In this document: positions 25,948 to 34,294 of the stretch, piece by piece | How positions within the stretch are numbered: the first letter of the stretch is position 1 | How the letters are laid out: each line of letters starts with the position of its first letter | DNA from: Candidatus Nitricoxidireducens bremensis | Lineage (GTDB): Bacteria; Pseudomonadota; Gammaproteobacteria; Burkholderiales; Rhodocyclaceae | Assembly (NCBI GenBank): GCA_030247725.1 | Contig: JAOTRT010000005.1 | Coordinates: 97,233-161,232 of the forward strand | Direction: 5' to 3' | Length of the DNA: 64,000 bases | Notes under the pieces: generated by a model | What the model saw: only the letters and a program-made list of their open reading frames with translations | Databases searched by the model: none | Told to the model about the DNA's origin: nothing | Program-made: the position numbers and the translations under genes

Positions 25948-27666
25948 ATGTCATCCATGAACCGGCGCGAGTTCCTCCAGGTGCTGGCCGCCGCCGCCGC
26001 GGCCGGCTTCGCCCTCGACTCCCGCGAGTTGCTGGCGGCCCAGAAGGGCGACGCCCTCTATGAACTGCCCCGCTTCGGCAATGTGCATCTGCTGCATTTC
26101 ACCGACAGCCATGCCCAGTTGCAGCCCGTCTGGTTCCGCGAGCCCAGCGTCAACATCGGTTTCGGCGCCGCCCGCGGCCAGGTGCCCCACCTGGTGGGCG
26201 AGAAGTTGCTCAAGGCCTTCAACATCAAGCCCGGCAGCATCGAGGCCCATGCCTTCAGTTATCTCGACTTCGAGCAGGCGGCGAAGACCTACGGCCGTAT
26301 CGGCGGCTTCGCCCATCTGGCCACCCTGGTGAAGCGCCTGCGTGCCGGCCGTCCCGGCGCCCTGCTGCTGGACGGCGGCGACACCTGGCAGGGTTCGGCC
26401 ACCGCCCTGTGGACCAAGGGCCAGGACATGGTGGATGCCTGCAAGCTGCTGGGCGTGGACATGATGGCGCCCCACTGGGAATTCACCCTCGGCCACGAGC
26501 GCGTCAAACAGATCGTCGATACCGACTTCAAGGGCCGCATCGAATTCCTCGCCCAGAACGTCAAGACCGCCGACTTCAACGACCCGGTGTTCGCCCCCTA
26601 CGCCCTGCGCGAAATGAACGGCGTACGGGTCGCCGTCATCGGCCAGGCCTTCCCCTACACGCCCATCGCCAACCCGCGCTGGATGGTGCCCGACTGGACC
26701 TTCGGCATCCAGGAGGAGGAGATGCAGAAGACCGTGGCCGAGGCCCGCGCCAAGGGCGCCCAGGTGGTCGTGGTGCTCTCCCACAACGGCATGGACGTGG
26801 ACCTCAAGATGGCCTCCCGCGTCACCGGCATCGACGCCATTCTCGGCGGCCACACCCACGACGGCGTACCCCAGCCGGTAGTGGTGAAGAACGCCGCGGG
26901 CCAGACCCTGGTCACCAACGCCGGCTCCAACGGCAAGTTCCTCGGCGTGCTCGATTTCGACGTACGCGGCGGCAAGATCCAGGACTTCCGCTACAAGCTG
27001 CTGCCCGTCTTCGCCAACCTGCTGCCGGCCGATGCCGACATGGCGGCCCACATCGAGCGGGTGCGCGCCCCCTACAAGGCGAAGCTGGAGGAAAAGCTGG
27101 CCACCACCGAAGGCCTGCTCTACCGCCGCGGCAACTTCAACGGCTCCTGGGACCAGTTGATCCTCGACGCCATGATCGAAGTGAAGGGCGCCGACCTGGC
27201 CTTCTCGCCCGGTTTCCGCTGGGGCACCACGCTGCTGCCCGGCGAGGCCATCACCTTCGAGCACCTGATGGACCAGACCGCCATCACCTATCCGACCTCG
27301 ACCCTCACGCCCATGACCGGCGAGCACATCAAGATGATCCTGGAGGACGTAGGCGACAACCTCTTCAACCCCGATCCCTATTACCAGCAGGGCGGCGACA
27401 TGGTCCGCGTCGGCGGCATGAGCTACAGCTGCGACCCGGCAGCGAAGATCGGCAACCGCATCCGCGACATGCGCCTCGGCGGCAAGCCCATCGAAGCCGG
27501 CAAAACCTACAAGGTCGCCGGCTGGGCGCCCGTGGCCGAAGGCGTCCAGGGCGAGCCGATCTGGGAAGTGGTTGCCCACTGGCTGCGGGACAAGAAGACG
27601 GTGACGCCGCGCAAGCTCAACGCGCCGAAGCTCGTCGGCCTGCAGGGCGATCCGGGCATGGCCTGA
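25948..27666 (+). CDS. soxB: Sulfate thiol esterase SoxB
   Basis: 572 residues from ATG 25948, chosen because AAAGGA is upstream and the protein then begins with a Tat signal (NRREFLQVLAAAAAAGFAL). Metallophosphoesterase motifs for the dimanganese centre are LLHFTDSHAQLQP, LDGGDTWQGSA, VVLSHNGMDVD and LGGHTHDGVP. The C-terminal 5'-nucleotidase-like domain covers roughly the last 200 residues. SoxB hydrolyses sulfate from the SoxY cysteine. It ends the sox cluster; soxCD is not present, which in known organisms often goes with stored sulfur or a Dsr/Hdr-type route for sulfane sulfur. Confidence 0.96.
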   Translation: MSSMNRREFLQVLAAAAAAGFALDSRELLAAQKGDALYELPRFGNVHLLHFTDSHAQLQPVWFREPSVNIGFGAARGQVPHLVGEKLLKAFNIKPGSIEAHAFSYLDFEQAAKTYGRIGGFAHLATLVKRLRAGRPGALLLDGGDTWQGSATALWTKGQDMVDACKLLGVDMMAPHWEFTLGHERVKQIVDTDFKGRIEFLAQNVKTADFNDPVFAPYALREMNGVRVAVIGQAFPYTPIANPRWMVPDWTFGIQEEEMQKTVAEARAKGAQVVVVLSHNGMDVDLKMASRVTGIDAILGGHTHDGVPQPVVVKNAAGQTLVTNAGSNGKFLGVLDFDVRGGKIQDFRYKLLPVFANLLPADADMAAHIERVRAPYKAKLEEKLATTEGLLYRRGNFNGSWDQLILDAMIEVKGADLAFSPGFRWGTTLLPGEAITFEHLMDQTAITYPTSTLTPMTGEHIKMILEDVGDNLFNPDPYYQQGGDMVRVGGMSYSCDPAAKIGNRIRDMRLGGKPIEAGKTYKVAGWAPVAEGVQGEPIWEVVAHWLRDKKTVTPRKLNAPKLVGLQGDPGMA

Positions 27667-27670
27667 AGCT

Positions 27671-27928
27671 TTACTCCGCCCGCCGGGACGCCGGTGCGCG
27701 GAGATTGGCCGTCAGCAGTGCTGCCTGCTTTGCGGCCCGGCGCAGATCATGTCGAAAATTTTCGGCAGCCCGCCGGTCACCCGGCGAACCCGGAACCGTC
27801 AGGGCAAAGCGCCCCGACGGCTCCCGCAGGCGGCCGTGCTTGCCGCCCCAGCGAAATATCCAGCCTTCGCGCACCAGCAAACGCACCATCGCGTCGATCT
27901 CGCGGCAGGAGCAGTACTTCACAACCAT
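27671..27928 (-). CDS. HicA-like small protein
   Basis: 85 residues from ATG 27928, which overlaps the upstream stop by 10 bp. EIDAMVRLLVREGWIFRW, then GGKHGRLREPSG, LTVPGSPGDRRAAENFRHDL resembles the HicA/YcfA-type mRNA-binding fold, in which a glycine-lysine-histidine turn carries the active His. No HicB partner is adjacent; the neighbour is a WG-repeat protein. It could be an orphan toxin or a domesticated RNA-binding protein. A longer start at 27955 is possible. Confidence 0.5.
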   Translation of the reverse strand: MVVKYCSCREIDAMVRLLVREGWIFRWGGKHGRLREPSGRFALTVPGSPGDRRAAENFRHDLRRAAKQAALLTANLRAPASRRAE

Positions 27929-28197
27929 TCCCCCCGCTTGTCGATGAAACCCCATTTGTTGCCAAGCCGAACCGCCGCCTTGCCGGCCTGGAACTCCTTG
28001 GCGTCGTCGAACCTAGGCTGGATCACCCACTCCTGCTTCTCGTTGACGAAGCCCCATTTGCCCGACGCATGTTGCGCCGAAGCAAGCCCCTCGCTGTAGG
28101 AACGGACATTCCGGTAGCGCGGCCCCGTCGTCTCGCACGCGGCGGCGGACAACAGGACTGCAGCGCCCAGCAGGGCGGCCATGATCGTTCTCTGCAT
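27919..28197 (-). CDS. Small WG-repeat lipoprotein
   Basis: 92 residues. The N-terminus is a short hydrophobic signal with a possible lipobox ending in Cys near residue 21 (LLSAAACETT). The rest contains WG-repeat units: GKWGFVNEKQEWVIQPRFD and NKWGFIDKRGEWL. WG repeats are beta-rich modules of unknown general function, usually present in more copies than here, so the protein may be truncated at its C-terminus. The overlap with the downstream HicA-like start suggests co-translation. Confidence 0.6.
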   Translation of the reverse strand: MQRTIMAALLGAAVLLSAAACETTGPRYRNVRSYSEGLASAQHASGKWGFVNEKQEWVIQPRFDDAKEFQAGKAAVRLGNKWGFIDKRGEWL

Positions 28198-28265
28198 CTT
28201 CGTTTCTCCCGTATCGATGACTACGGCCCCGGCAAGCGCAAACCGCCCACCGGGGCCGCAACGCC

Positions 28266-28352
28266 TTACTTGCCCTTGGGCGGATTGTTGCCGCGACCGC
28301 CACCGGAAGGTTTGCCGGTCGTGCTAGGGCCGTTTTCGAGATGAAGTTTCAT
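28266..28352 (-). CDS. 28-residue Gly/Pro/Lys-rich peptide
   Basis: ATG at 28352 with GGAG 6 bp upstream, stop TAA at 28266. The product begins MKLHLENGPSTTG and ends GGGRGNNPPKGK. It is upstream of the WG-repeat lipoprotein gene on the same strand, 68 bp away. No family was recognised. The good ribosome site and ordered composition make it plausible as a real small protein. Confidence 0.4.
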   Translation of the reverse strand: MKLHLENGPSTTGKPSGGGRGNNPPKGK

Positions 28353-28600
28353 GATTGACTCCAAAAAGCCTCTTCAAATCAATGCGCGACGCCGAGGCAA
28401 GCTTCCCGCAAGACCGGATCGCCATGACCCGATGGCACGATTTATAGGGTGCGCTCCGAGTGGCTTCCATGAAAGATCGCGAACCACCCCTTGCATGAGC
28501 GACCGACCATTTATCAACAAGTGGGTGGTACGGGATTTTTCATTTTCTGAGAGGTCGCCGTCGGGCAGAATGCGCCCATCGCCGTTACGACATAGACATC
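28353..28600. other. Intergenic stretch before the ankyrin gene
   Basis: No gene could be supported. Composition is more AT-rich than the neighbours (TTTATAGGG, TTTTTCATTTTC) and probably holds the divergent promoters for the small peptide and the ankyrin gene. Confidence 0.4.
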
Positions 28601-31330
28601 ATGGCCCGCATCCCCAGCTTTGAAGAAATCCTGCTTGAAATCCACCAGAGCCTTGGTCTGGAGCGACGGCCCAGCAAATTCGTCGGCCAGTTTTCCGACT
28701 TGGGCATGTCTCTCGACAGGCATCAAGAGATGGCAGAGGAACTACTGAACGAAATCTTCGGCGCTCTGGACATGGACTGCCAGGCGCGCGAGGATACAAA
28801 AGGCAACCTGTTCGAGTGGGGAAATTTCCACAAGGCGCTGGAGCTGCACACTTGGACCGGACCAGCGAGTCAGCAACAAGTCGTCTGGCACCTGCTTGCC
28901 TACTCCTATGTTCCCGCTCTCGCCCGCCGCCTGGCATTCTGGGAACTGGCCAATGTGGAAGAAGGCGTCCCTGCCCTCGATGCCGGTATGCCTGGTGGGC
29001 TGTTCTGGTTCTTTCCACAGTGGCACGAGGCCTCCGGCAAAGCCACCATGCCTGTTACCCAGGTCATCGACTGGCTGCTTGATCTGCTGGGCGAACAGTC
29101 GTTGGGTGACGCCGGAAAATCTCTCGGCAATGCCAATTTGCGTCAGGAAGGAGCTTCAGCCGCTGTCCGTACCCTTCATAACTGGCGTAAAGGCATAACG
29201 CCAAAGAATGCGGCCTCTATCGACACTATCTTTCCTGATGACGCCGAATTGCGTTTCGATGGCGCCTTCACCCCAATCGATGGCCTAGCGCCAGCACAGG
29301 AGTTCGATGCGGCCTTGGCTTTCGTCCGCGAGAAAGGACTGAATGCGGAATCTCTCAGTTGGGAGATTCCGATGAAGGCATCTCGGCTGGAGCCGATATT
29401 TCTCGGTGAAGCTGCCGAAGAAGAAAAAATGGAATTCGTTCGTCGGGTCGCTATCCGCTACGCGCCGCCGGACATGCGCACCATTCGGCTGCGATTGAAA
29501 GTCGCCCGCATGGGCCAGGATGCCTATGAACGTTTGGTAAAGTTTCTTTGCCCAGACGTCGATCCATCCTGCGCCGATCCAAAGCGCAACAAGATGCGGC
29601 AACTCGTTGGCTTGTTCGAGGGCATATACAACCTGACCATCCAGGCTTGGCATCACGGAAACACGTATGCGGAACAAGATGTCTGGTTCGAGGCCCAATT
29701 GCCGCCATGGGACAAGGAGACGCTGTTCCTCTCCATCCTGCCGTCACGCCGGGAAACTGCCTATGAAGAGTTGGCTCATCACCTGATCCGCCGCTTCTTC
29801 GAGCTACGCCCGGATGATCCGCTGCCGGATATGTGGCCGACAATACCGGATGACGCGCCACCGATCTTCGAGCACCGCCTGCGTTTGCTCAAGCGCGATG
29901 CCGAAGAGTTGTTGCGCATCGAGCAACTCAAGGAACGTGTCCGCACCGCCTCACCGTGGCCAACCCTCCAGGCGGAGAACAGCTACTGGGTCATCAGCCA
30001 GTTCGCACAGGATGCGGAATTGCCTATGTCCATGCGGGGCATGGCCGTGCAGCGCATGCGGGAGCTTGCGGCGACGGAGGGCGAGAAGAGTGGCTCCATC
30101 CTGATCGAGCTGGGCAATCTTTTCGACTGCCCGCCGAAGCAGCGGCCGCCGGGCATGCGCGAACGGGTGGCCGCACTGCTTTCGGAGGTTGAGGAAAGTC
30201 CAAGCAAGGATATCTGGACGGCCCCCCTACTGCGCATGCGGGCAAAGCACAAGCTGGCGCTAGATGACATTGAGGGCGCCGCGAAAGATCTTCGTGCCGC
30301 CCTGGACGCCTGCTCCGAATACAGCTACGGCAGCCTTCGTGGCGATATCGCGTACGAAGCCTGGGCCGCCGACTTGGCTCAAGGTGGGCGTGTTCCCGGA
30401 AGTCATGAAAAGCTCTACCGGAACATACTGGGCTACATGGAATTCCCGAATCGCCCACCTGCCTTCGAGGATGCCGGTGTCCAGTGCGAGGAATTCTTCT
30501 GGAACACCTTGTACCGTCCTTATCCCGGCGTCGAGCGACGGGAACCGCCGGCAAACAACGAGTTCGAGCCTCTTCACAAGGGAACCTTCGATCTCATCGC
30601 GAAGGCCGACTGGGAGGCTTTGCGAGCTTTGCTCACCCGCCACGCCAGGAAACTCAAAGGCAGGCAACTACCGGAGGCCCGGCGCAACAGCGTGCTGATG
30701 CTTTGGATGAAGTTCGTGCATGGATTGGAGAGTGCCGGTGCCGACACGCAGAGCATCATGCCTCCCGAGTTTGCAGCGGAGTTCTCGAAACTGGACACCA
30801 TTCTCGCCAACTGGCACCAAGCCATCCGCATCCTGCTGGAAGTCTGGCCCGAACAGGCTGGCATCCCCGACTTCAAGGGACAGACGCCGCTGATGCTGGC
30901 GGCGGACCACGGAGACGCTGAACTGGTAACCCTGCTGTTGGCAAACAAAGGATGCGATGTGAATGCCCAGGATTACCTCGGCCGCACCGCGCTCCATGTC
31001 GCCGTAACCGGACAATCCGCCAAATGCGTCGCCGCCGTGCTGGGGGCTGGCCCCAATCCCTACAAGGCGACCCAGGACGAGCAAAACACGGCCCTGCATA
31101 CGGCCGTCCGCATGGGCGACCCGAACATCGCTCGACTCATCCTGAATCGGTTTTCGAAACTCGGAACGCAACCCAACGAATTCGGGAGAACGGCCCTGGA
31201 CATAGCCCTCGACTATTTGAATGACTACGATGGTTTCGAAGCCTTCATGCGGAATCAACATGGCCGCCGCATTGGATCACGCACCGATTTCGAGCACCTC
31301 GTGTCCCTGCTGTCCGAAAGCACCGCTTGA
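28601..31330 (+). CDS. Large ankyrin-repeat protein of unknown function
   Basis: 909 residues. The first ~760 residues are not recognised; they are helical, acidic and lack signal or membrane segments. The last ~150 contain about four ankyrin repeats: GQTPLMLAADHGDAELVTLL, LGRTALHVAVTGQSAKCVAA, NTALHTAVRMGDPNIARLIL, FGRTALDIALDYLND. Codon use is less GC-biased than the surrounding metabolic genes, pointing to transfer. It directly precedes higBA, whose operator overlaps its stop codon. Such large ankyrin proteins in accessory regions can be effectors or defence genes, but nothing here shows which. No clear ribosome site precedes the ATG. Confidence 0.65.
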   Translation: MARIPSFEEILLEIHQSLGLERRPSKFVGQFSDLGMSLDRHQEMAEELLNEIFGALDMDCQAREDTKGNLFEWGNFHKALELHTWTGPASQQQVVWHLLAYSYVPALARRLAFWELANVEEGVPALDAGMPGGLFWFFPQWHEASGKATMPVTQVIDWLLDLLGEQSLGDAGKSLGNANLRQEGASAAVRTLHNWRKGITPKNAASIDTIFPDDAELRFDGAFTPIDGLAPAQEFDAALAFVREKGLNAESLSWEIPMKASRLEPIFLGEAAEEEKMEFVRRVAIRYAPPDMRTIRLRLKVARMGQDAYERLVKFLCPDVDPSCADPKRNKMRQLVGLFEGIYNLTIQAWHHGNTYAEQDVWFEAQLPPWDKETLFLSILPSRRETAYEELAHHLIRRFFELRPDDPLPDMWPTIPDDAPPIFEHRLRLLKRDAEELLRIEQLKERVRTASPWPTLQAENSYWVISQFAQDAELPMSMRGMAVQRMRELAATEGEKSGSILIELGNLFDCPPKQRPPGMRERVAALLSEVEESPSKDIWTAPLLRMRAKHKLALDDIEGAAKDLRAALDACSEYSYGSLRGDIAYEAWAADLAQGGRVPGSHEKLYRNILGYMEFPNRPPAFEDAGVQCEEFFWNTLYRPYPGVERREPPANNEFEPLHKGTFDLIAKADWEALRALLTRHARKLKGRQLPEARRNSVLMLWMKFVHGLESAGADTQSIMPPEFAAEFSKLDTILANWHQAIRILLEVWPEQAGIPDFKGQTPLMLAADHGDAELVTLLLANKGCDVNAQDYLGRTALHVAVTGQSAKCVAAVLGAGPNPYKATQDEQNTALHTAVRMGDPNIARLILNRFSKLGTQPNEFGRTALDIALDYLNDYDGFEAFMRNQHGRRIGSRTDFEHLVSLLSESTA

Positions 31331-31355
31331 CGCTAATAACGCGATGCGTCAATAT
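31327..31355 (+). promoter_or_regulatory. Promoter/operator of higBA
   Basis: TTGACGC (31327-31333) and GCGTCAA (31346-31352) form a 7-bp inverted repeat with a 12-bp spacer. TTGACG also fits a -35 box, and CAATAT at 31350-31355 fits a -10 box at 17-bp spacing. HigA binding here would block transcription. The predicted start falls on the higB ATG, implying a leaderless message. Confidence 0.45.
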
Positions 31356-31360
31356 CGGCC

Positions 31361-31642
31361 ATGATCCGCTCCTTCAAGGACAAGGACACCGAGGCGGTCT
31401 TCAACGGCCGCTTCGTCCGGCGCATCCCGAAGCCGGTGGCTCTCCTGGCGGCGCGCAAGCTCAATCAGGTGCATGCCGCCGGGTGCCTGGACGATTTGCG
31501 CATTCCGCCCGGCAACCGGCTGGAAGCCATGAAGGGGGATCGCAAGGGACAACACAGCATCCGCATCAACGACCAGTGGCGCATCTGTTTCCGCTGGACG
31601 GCCGTAGGGCCGGAAGCCGTCGAGATCGTCGATTACCACTAG
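31361..31642 (+). CDS. higB: HigB/RelE-type toxin
   Basis: 93 residues. MIRSFKDKDTEAVF, the basic segment ALLAARKLNQVHAA, DLRIPPGNRLEAMKGDRKGQ and HSIRINDQWRICFRW match the HigB branch of RelE-fold ribosome-dependent mRNA endonucleases. The toxin precedes the antitoxin, the usual higBA order, with a 10-bp gap. No ribosome site precedes the ATG, matching the predicted leaderless start. Confidence 0.88.
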   Translation: MIRSFKDKDTEAVFNGRFVRRIPKPVALLAARKLNQVHAAGCLDDLRIPPGNRLEAMKGDRKGQHSIRINDQWRICFRWTAVGPEAVEIVDYH

Positions 31643-31652
31643 CGAGGCCATC

Positions 31653-31949
31653 ATGGCAAAACGCGACTTCGCCCCCATCCATCCCGGAGAAATCCTCCTC
31701 CACGATTTCATGGAGCCGATGGGCATCACGCAATACCGCGTCGCCAAGGACATCGGCGTGCCGCCGCGCCGCATCAATCAGATCGTCCATGGCGAGCGGG
31801 CCATCAGCGCCGATACGGCGCTACGCCTGTCCCGTTACTTCGGCCTGTCCGACCAATACTGGCTCAACCTGCAGTCCCTCTACGATCTGCAGCTCGCCAA
31901 GGAACAATTGCAGGAGACCCTGGACGGCATCGCACCGCTGGCCGCATAG
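31653..31949 (+). CDS. higA: HigA antitoxin (XRE-type HTH)
   Basis: 98 residues. IHPGEILLHDFMEPMGITQY, VAKDIGVPPRRINQIVHG and ISADTALRLSRYFGLSDQYW are the HigA/VapI helix-turn-helix pattern. It should neutralise HigB and repress the operon by binding the palindrome in front of higB. It is followed by a GC-rich hairpin-forming intergenic segment before the exporter genes. Confidence 0.9.
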   Translation: MAKRDFAPIHPGEILLHDFMEPMGITQYRVAKDIGVPPRRINQIVHGERAISADTALRLSRYFGLSDQYWLNLQSLYDLQLAKEQLQETLDGIAPLAA

Positions 31950-32027
31950 CCCGTTTGGCAGCCGGCGATACATCGGCTTACAAAGTGGCGGCCAGGCCGC
32001 CTTCCTGCGTAAGCTAGAATCCGGCGC

Positions 32028-33548
32028 ATGAAACGCCGCTCCCTGCTCCTGACAGCCGTCGGCCTGGTCGCCGCGGCTGCCGCCGCCTACGGCGGCTATC
32101 GCTTCCTTTCCCCCAACGGCGGCCAGCCCCAGTACAAGCTGGTCAAGGTCGAGAGCGGTCCCCTGACCGCCGCCGTCGCCTCGACGGGCACCCTCAACCC
32201 GGTGGTGTCGGTCCAGGTGGGCTCCCAGGTCTCGGGGCAGATCAAGGAAATCCTCGTGGACTTCAACAGCACGGTGAAGGCCGGCCAGTTGATCGCCCGT
32301 ATCGACCCGGAGACCTTCCAGTTGCGCGTGCGCCAGGCCGAGGCCGACCTGGAGGCGACGCGGGCGGCGGTCGCCGTCCAGCGGGCCGAGGTGGCCCGCG
32401 CCACCGCCAACCTCATGGACGCCCAGCGGGACCTGGAACGCAAGGTCCTGCTGGTGGAGAAGAAGTTCATCTCGGCTTCCGAGCGCGACAAGGCCCAGAC
32501 CACCTTCGATGCCGCCAAGGCCGCCGCCCAAGTGGCCGAAGCCCAGGTCAGGAACAGCGAAGCCGTCGTGCGCCAGCGGGAGTCCCAGCTGGCCCAGGCG
32601 CGGGTGGACCTGGAGCGCACGGCAATCCGCTCGCCGGTGGACGGCATCGTCGTCAAGCGCAGCGTCGACACCGGCCAGACCGTGGCCGCCAGCCTGCAGG
32701 CGCCCGAACTCTTCATCATCGCCCGCAACCTGACGGACATGCAGGTGGAAACCTCCATCGACGAGGCCGACGTGGGCCGCATCCGCACCGGTCAGAAGGC
32801 CAGCTTCACGGTGGATGCCTTCCCCGGCCGCCGCTTCGAGGGCGAGGTGATGCAGGTGCGCAAGGCCGCCAAGGTGGAATCCAACGTCGTCACCTACACG
32901 GTGGTGGTGTCGGCCGCCAACCCCGACCTTTCCCTGCTGCCGGGCATGACCGCCAACGTACGCATCGTCACGGCCCACAAGGAGAAGGTCCTCAAGGTCG
33001 CCAACGCCGCCCTGCGCTTCCGTCCCGCCGGCGCGGGCGACGACAAGGCGCCGGCCGGCAGCGCCCCGGCCGGCCCTCCGCCCGGCGGCCCGGCCGCCCA
33101 GCAGCAGATGCGCGAACGCCTGGTGAAGGAACTCGGTCTCGACGCCGCCCAGCAGGAAAAGCTCGACGCCATTTATGCCGGCATGCGCGAGAAGTTCGCC
33201 GCTGCCCGGGACCTGCCCGAGGCGGAGCGCGGCAAGGCCATGGAACACAGCCGCGGCGAGTTGCGGGCGCAGGTGTCCGCATTCCTCAATCCGGACCAGA
33301 AGAAGCGCTACGACGAGATGAACGCCGAGTTCCAGTCCACCCGTGCCGCCGGCGGCGGCGGCAGCGGGCGCGTCTGGGTGGTGGGCGAGGACCGCAAGCC
33401 CAAGGCCGTCCCCGTGCGGCTGGGGCTCACCGACGGCACCGCGACGGAAATCGTTGCCGGCGAGATCGCCGAAGCTGCGGAAGTCATCACCGGCCTCGCC
33501 ACGGCCGCGGGCAAGCCCGCCGCAACGGCCGGCCCGCGCATGTTCTGA
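32028..33548 (+). CDS. MacA-type periplasmic adaptor with Spy/CpxP-like insertion
   Basis: 506 residues. N-terminal signal anchor (LLLTAVGLVAAAAAAYGGY), then biotinyl-lipoyl segment (VSVQVGSQVSGQIKEILVDF), a long coiled coil at about 95-200, and beta-barrel region. Unusual: between about 335 and 445 there is a Pro/Ala/Gly linker followed by a helical domain (LGLDAAQQEKLDAIYAGMRE, LNPDQKKRYDEM) resembling LTxxQ/Spy-like periplasmic chaperones, before the membrane-proximal end. An ABC ATPase and a FtsX-type permease follow at 11 bp and with a 4-bp overlap, completing a MacAB-like tripartite exporter; no outer-membrane TolC gene is nearby. Confidence 0.83.
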   Translation: MKRRSLLLTAVGLVAAAAAAYGGYRFLSPNGGQPQYKLVKVESGPLTAAVASTGTLNPVVSVQVGSQVSGQIKEILVDFNSTVKAGQLIARIDPETFQLRVRQAEADLEATRAAVAVQRAEVARATANLMDAQRDLERKVLLVEKKFISASERDKAQTTFDAAKAAAQVAEAQVRNSEAVVRQRESQLAQARVDLERTAIRSPVDGIVVKRSVDTGQTVAASLQAPELFIIARNLTDMQVETSIDEADVGRIRTGQKASFTVDAFPGRRFEGEVMQVRKAAKVESNVVTYTVVVSAANPDLSLLPGMTANVRIVTAHKEKVLKVANAALRFRPAGAGDDKAPAGSAPAGPPPGGPAAQQQMRERLVKELGLDAAQQEKLDAIYAGMREKFAAARDLPEAERGKAMEHSRGELRAQVSAFLNPDQKKRYDEMNAEFQSTRAAGGGGSGRVWVVGEDRKPKAVPVRLGLTDGTATEIVAGEIAEAAEVITGLATAAGKPAATAGPRMF

Positions 33549-33559
33549 TCCGGCGTCCC

Positions 33560-34294
33560 ATGGCGGAACCCCTGATCCGCACCGTTTCCTTCGTCAAGGA
33601 ATACGTGATGGGCAGCAACGTGGTTGCGGCCCTGCGCGGCGTTTCCCTGAGCATCGCGGCCGGCGAGTTCGTTGCGGTGATGGGGCCCTCGGGTTCCGGC
33701 AAGTCCACCTTCATGAACCTGCTGGGCTGCCTGGACCGCCCCACCTCGGGGGAGTACTGGCTGGGCGGCGAGGAGGTGGCCCACCTGTCCGGCGACGAGC
33801 TCGCCCTCGTGCGCAACCGCAAGATCGGTTTCGTCTTCCAGCATTTCAACCTGCTGCCGCGCACCTCGGCCCTCGACAACGTGGCCCTGCCCCTGCTGTA
33901 CAGCGGCGTTCCGGCCCATGAACGGCATGCGCTCGCCGAGAAGCGGCTGGCCCAGGTGGGCCTGGCCGAGCGCATGGACCACCAGCCGTCCCAGCTTTCC
34001 GGCGGCCAGCAGCAGCGCGTCGCCATCGCCCGGGCGCTGGTCAACAACCCCATGCTGGTGCTGGCCGACGAACCCACCGGCGCGCTGGACTCCCGCACCA
34101 GCGTCGAGATCATGGCCCTGCTGCAGGAGCTCAACCGTTCCGGCCTGACGGTGGTGCTCGTCACCCACGAGCGCGACATCGCCGAGTTCGCCGGCCGCAT
34201 CGTCAGCTTCCGCGACGGCCATGTGATCGAGGACCATGTCATCGAGCCCCATGATGCTGCGGCCGTCCTGGCAAAGATGGCGCCCGTCACATGA
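33560..34294 (+). CDS. MacB-type ABC transporter ATPase
   Basis: 244 residues. Walker A GPSGSGKST near residue 44, Q-loop FVFQHFNLLPR, signature LSGGQQQRVAIARAL, Walker B VLADEPTGALDS and switch His in LVTHERD. This is the LolD/MacB-like ATPase group. The stop overlaps the permease start by 4 bp. Here the ATPase is a separate gene, unlike E. coli MacB where it is fused to the permease. Confidence 0.93.
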   Translation: MAEPLIRTVSFVKEYVMGSNVVAALRGVSLSIAAGEFVAVMGPSGSGKSTFMNLLGCLDRPTSGEYWLGGEEVAHLSGDELALVRNRKIGFVFQHFNLLPRTSALDNVALPLLYSGVPAHERHALAEKRLAQVGLAERMDHQPSQLSGGQQQRVAIARALVNNPMLVLADEPTGALDSRTSVEIMALLQELNRSGLTVVLVTHERDIAEFAGRIVSFRDGHVIEDHVIEPHDAAAVLAKMAPVT

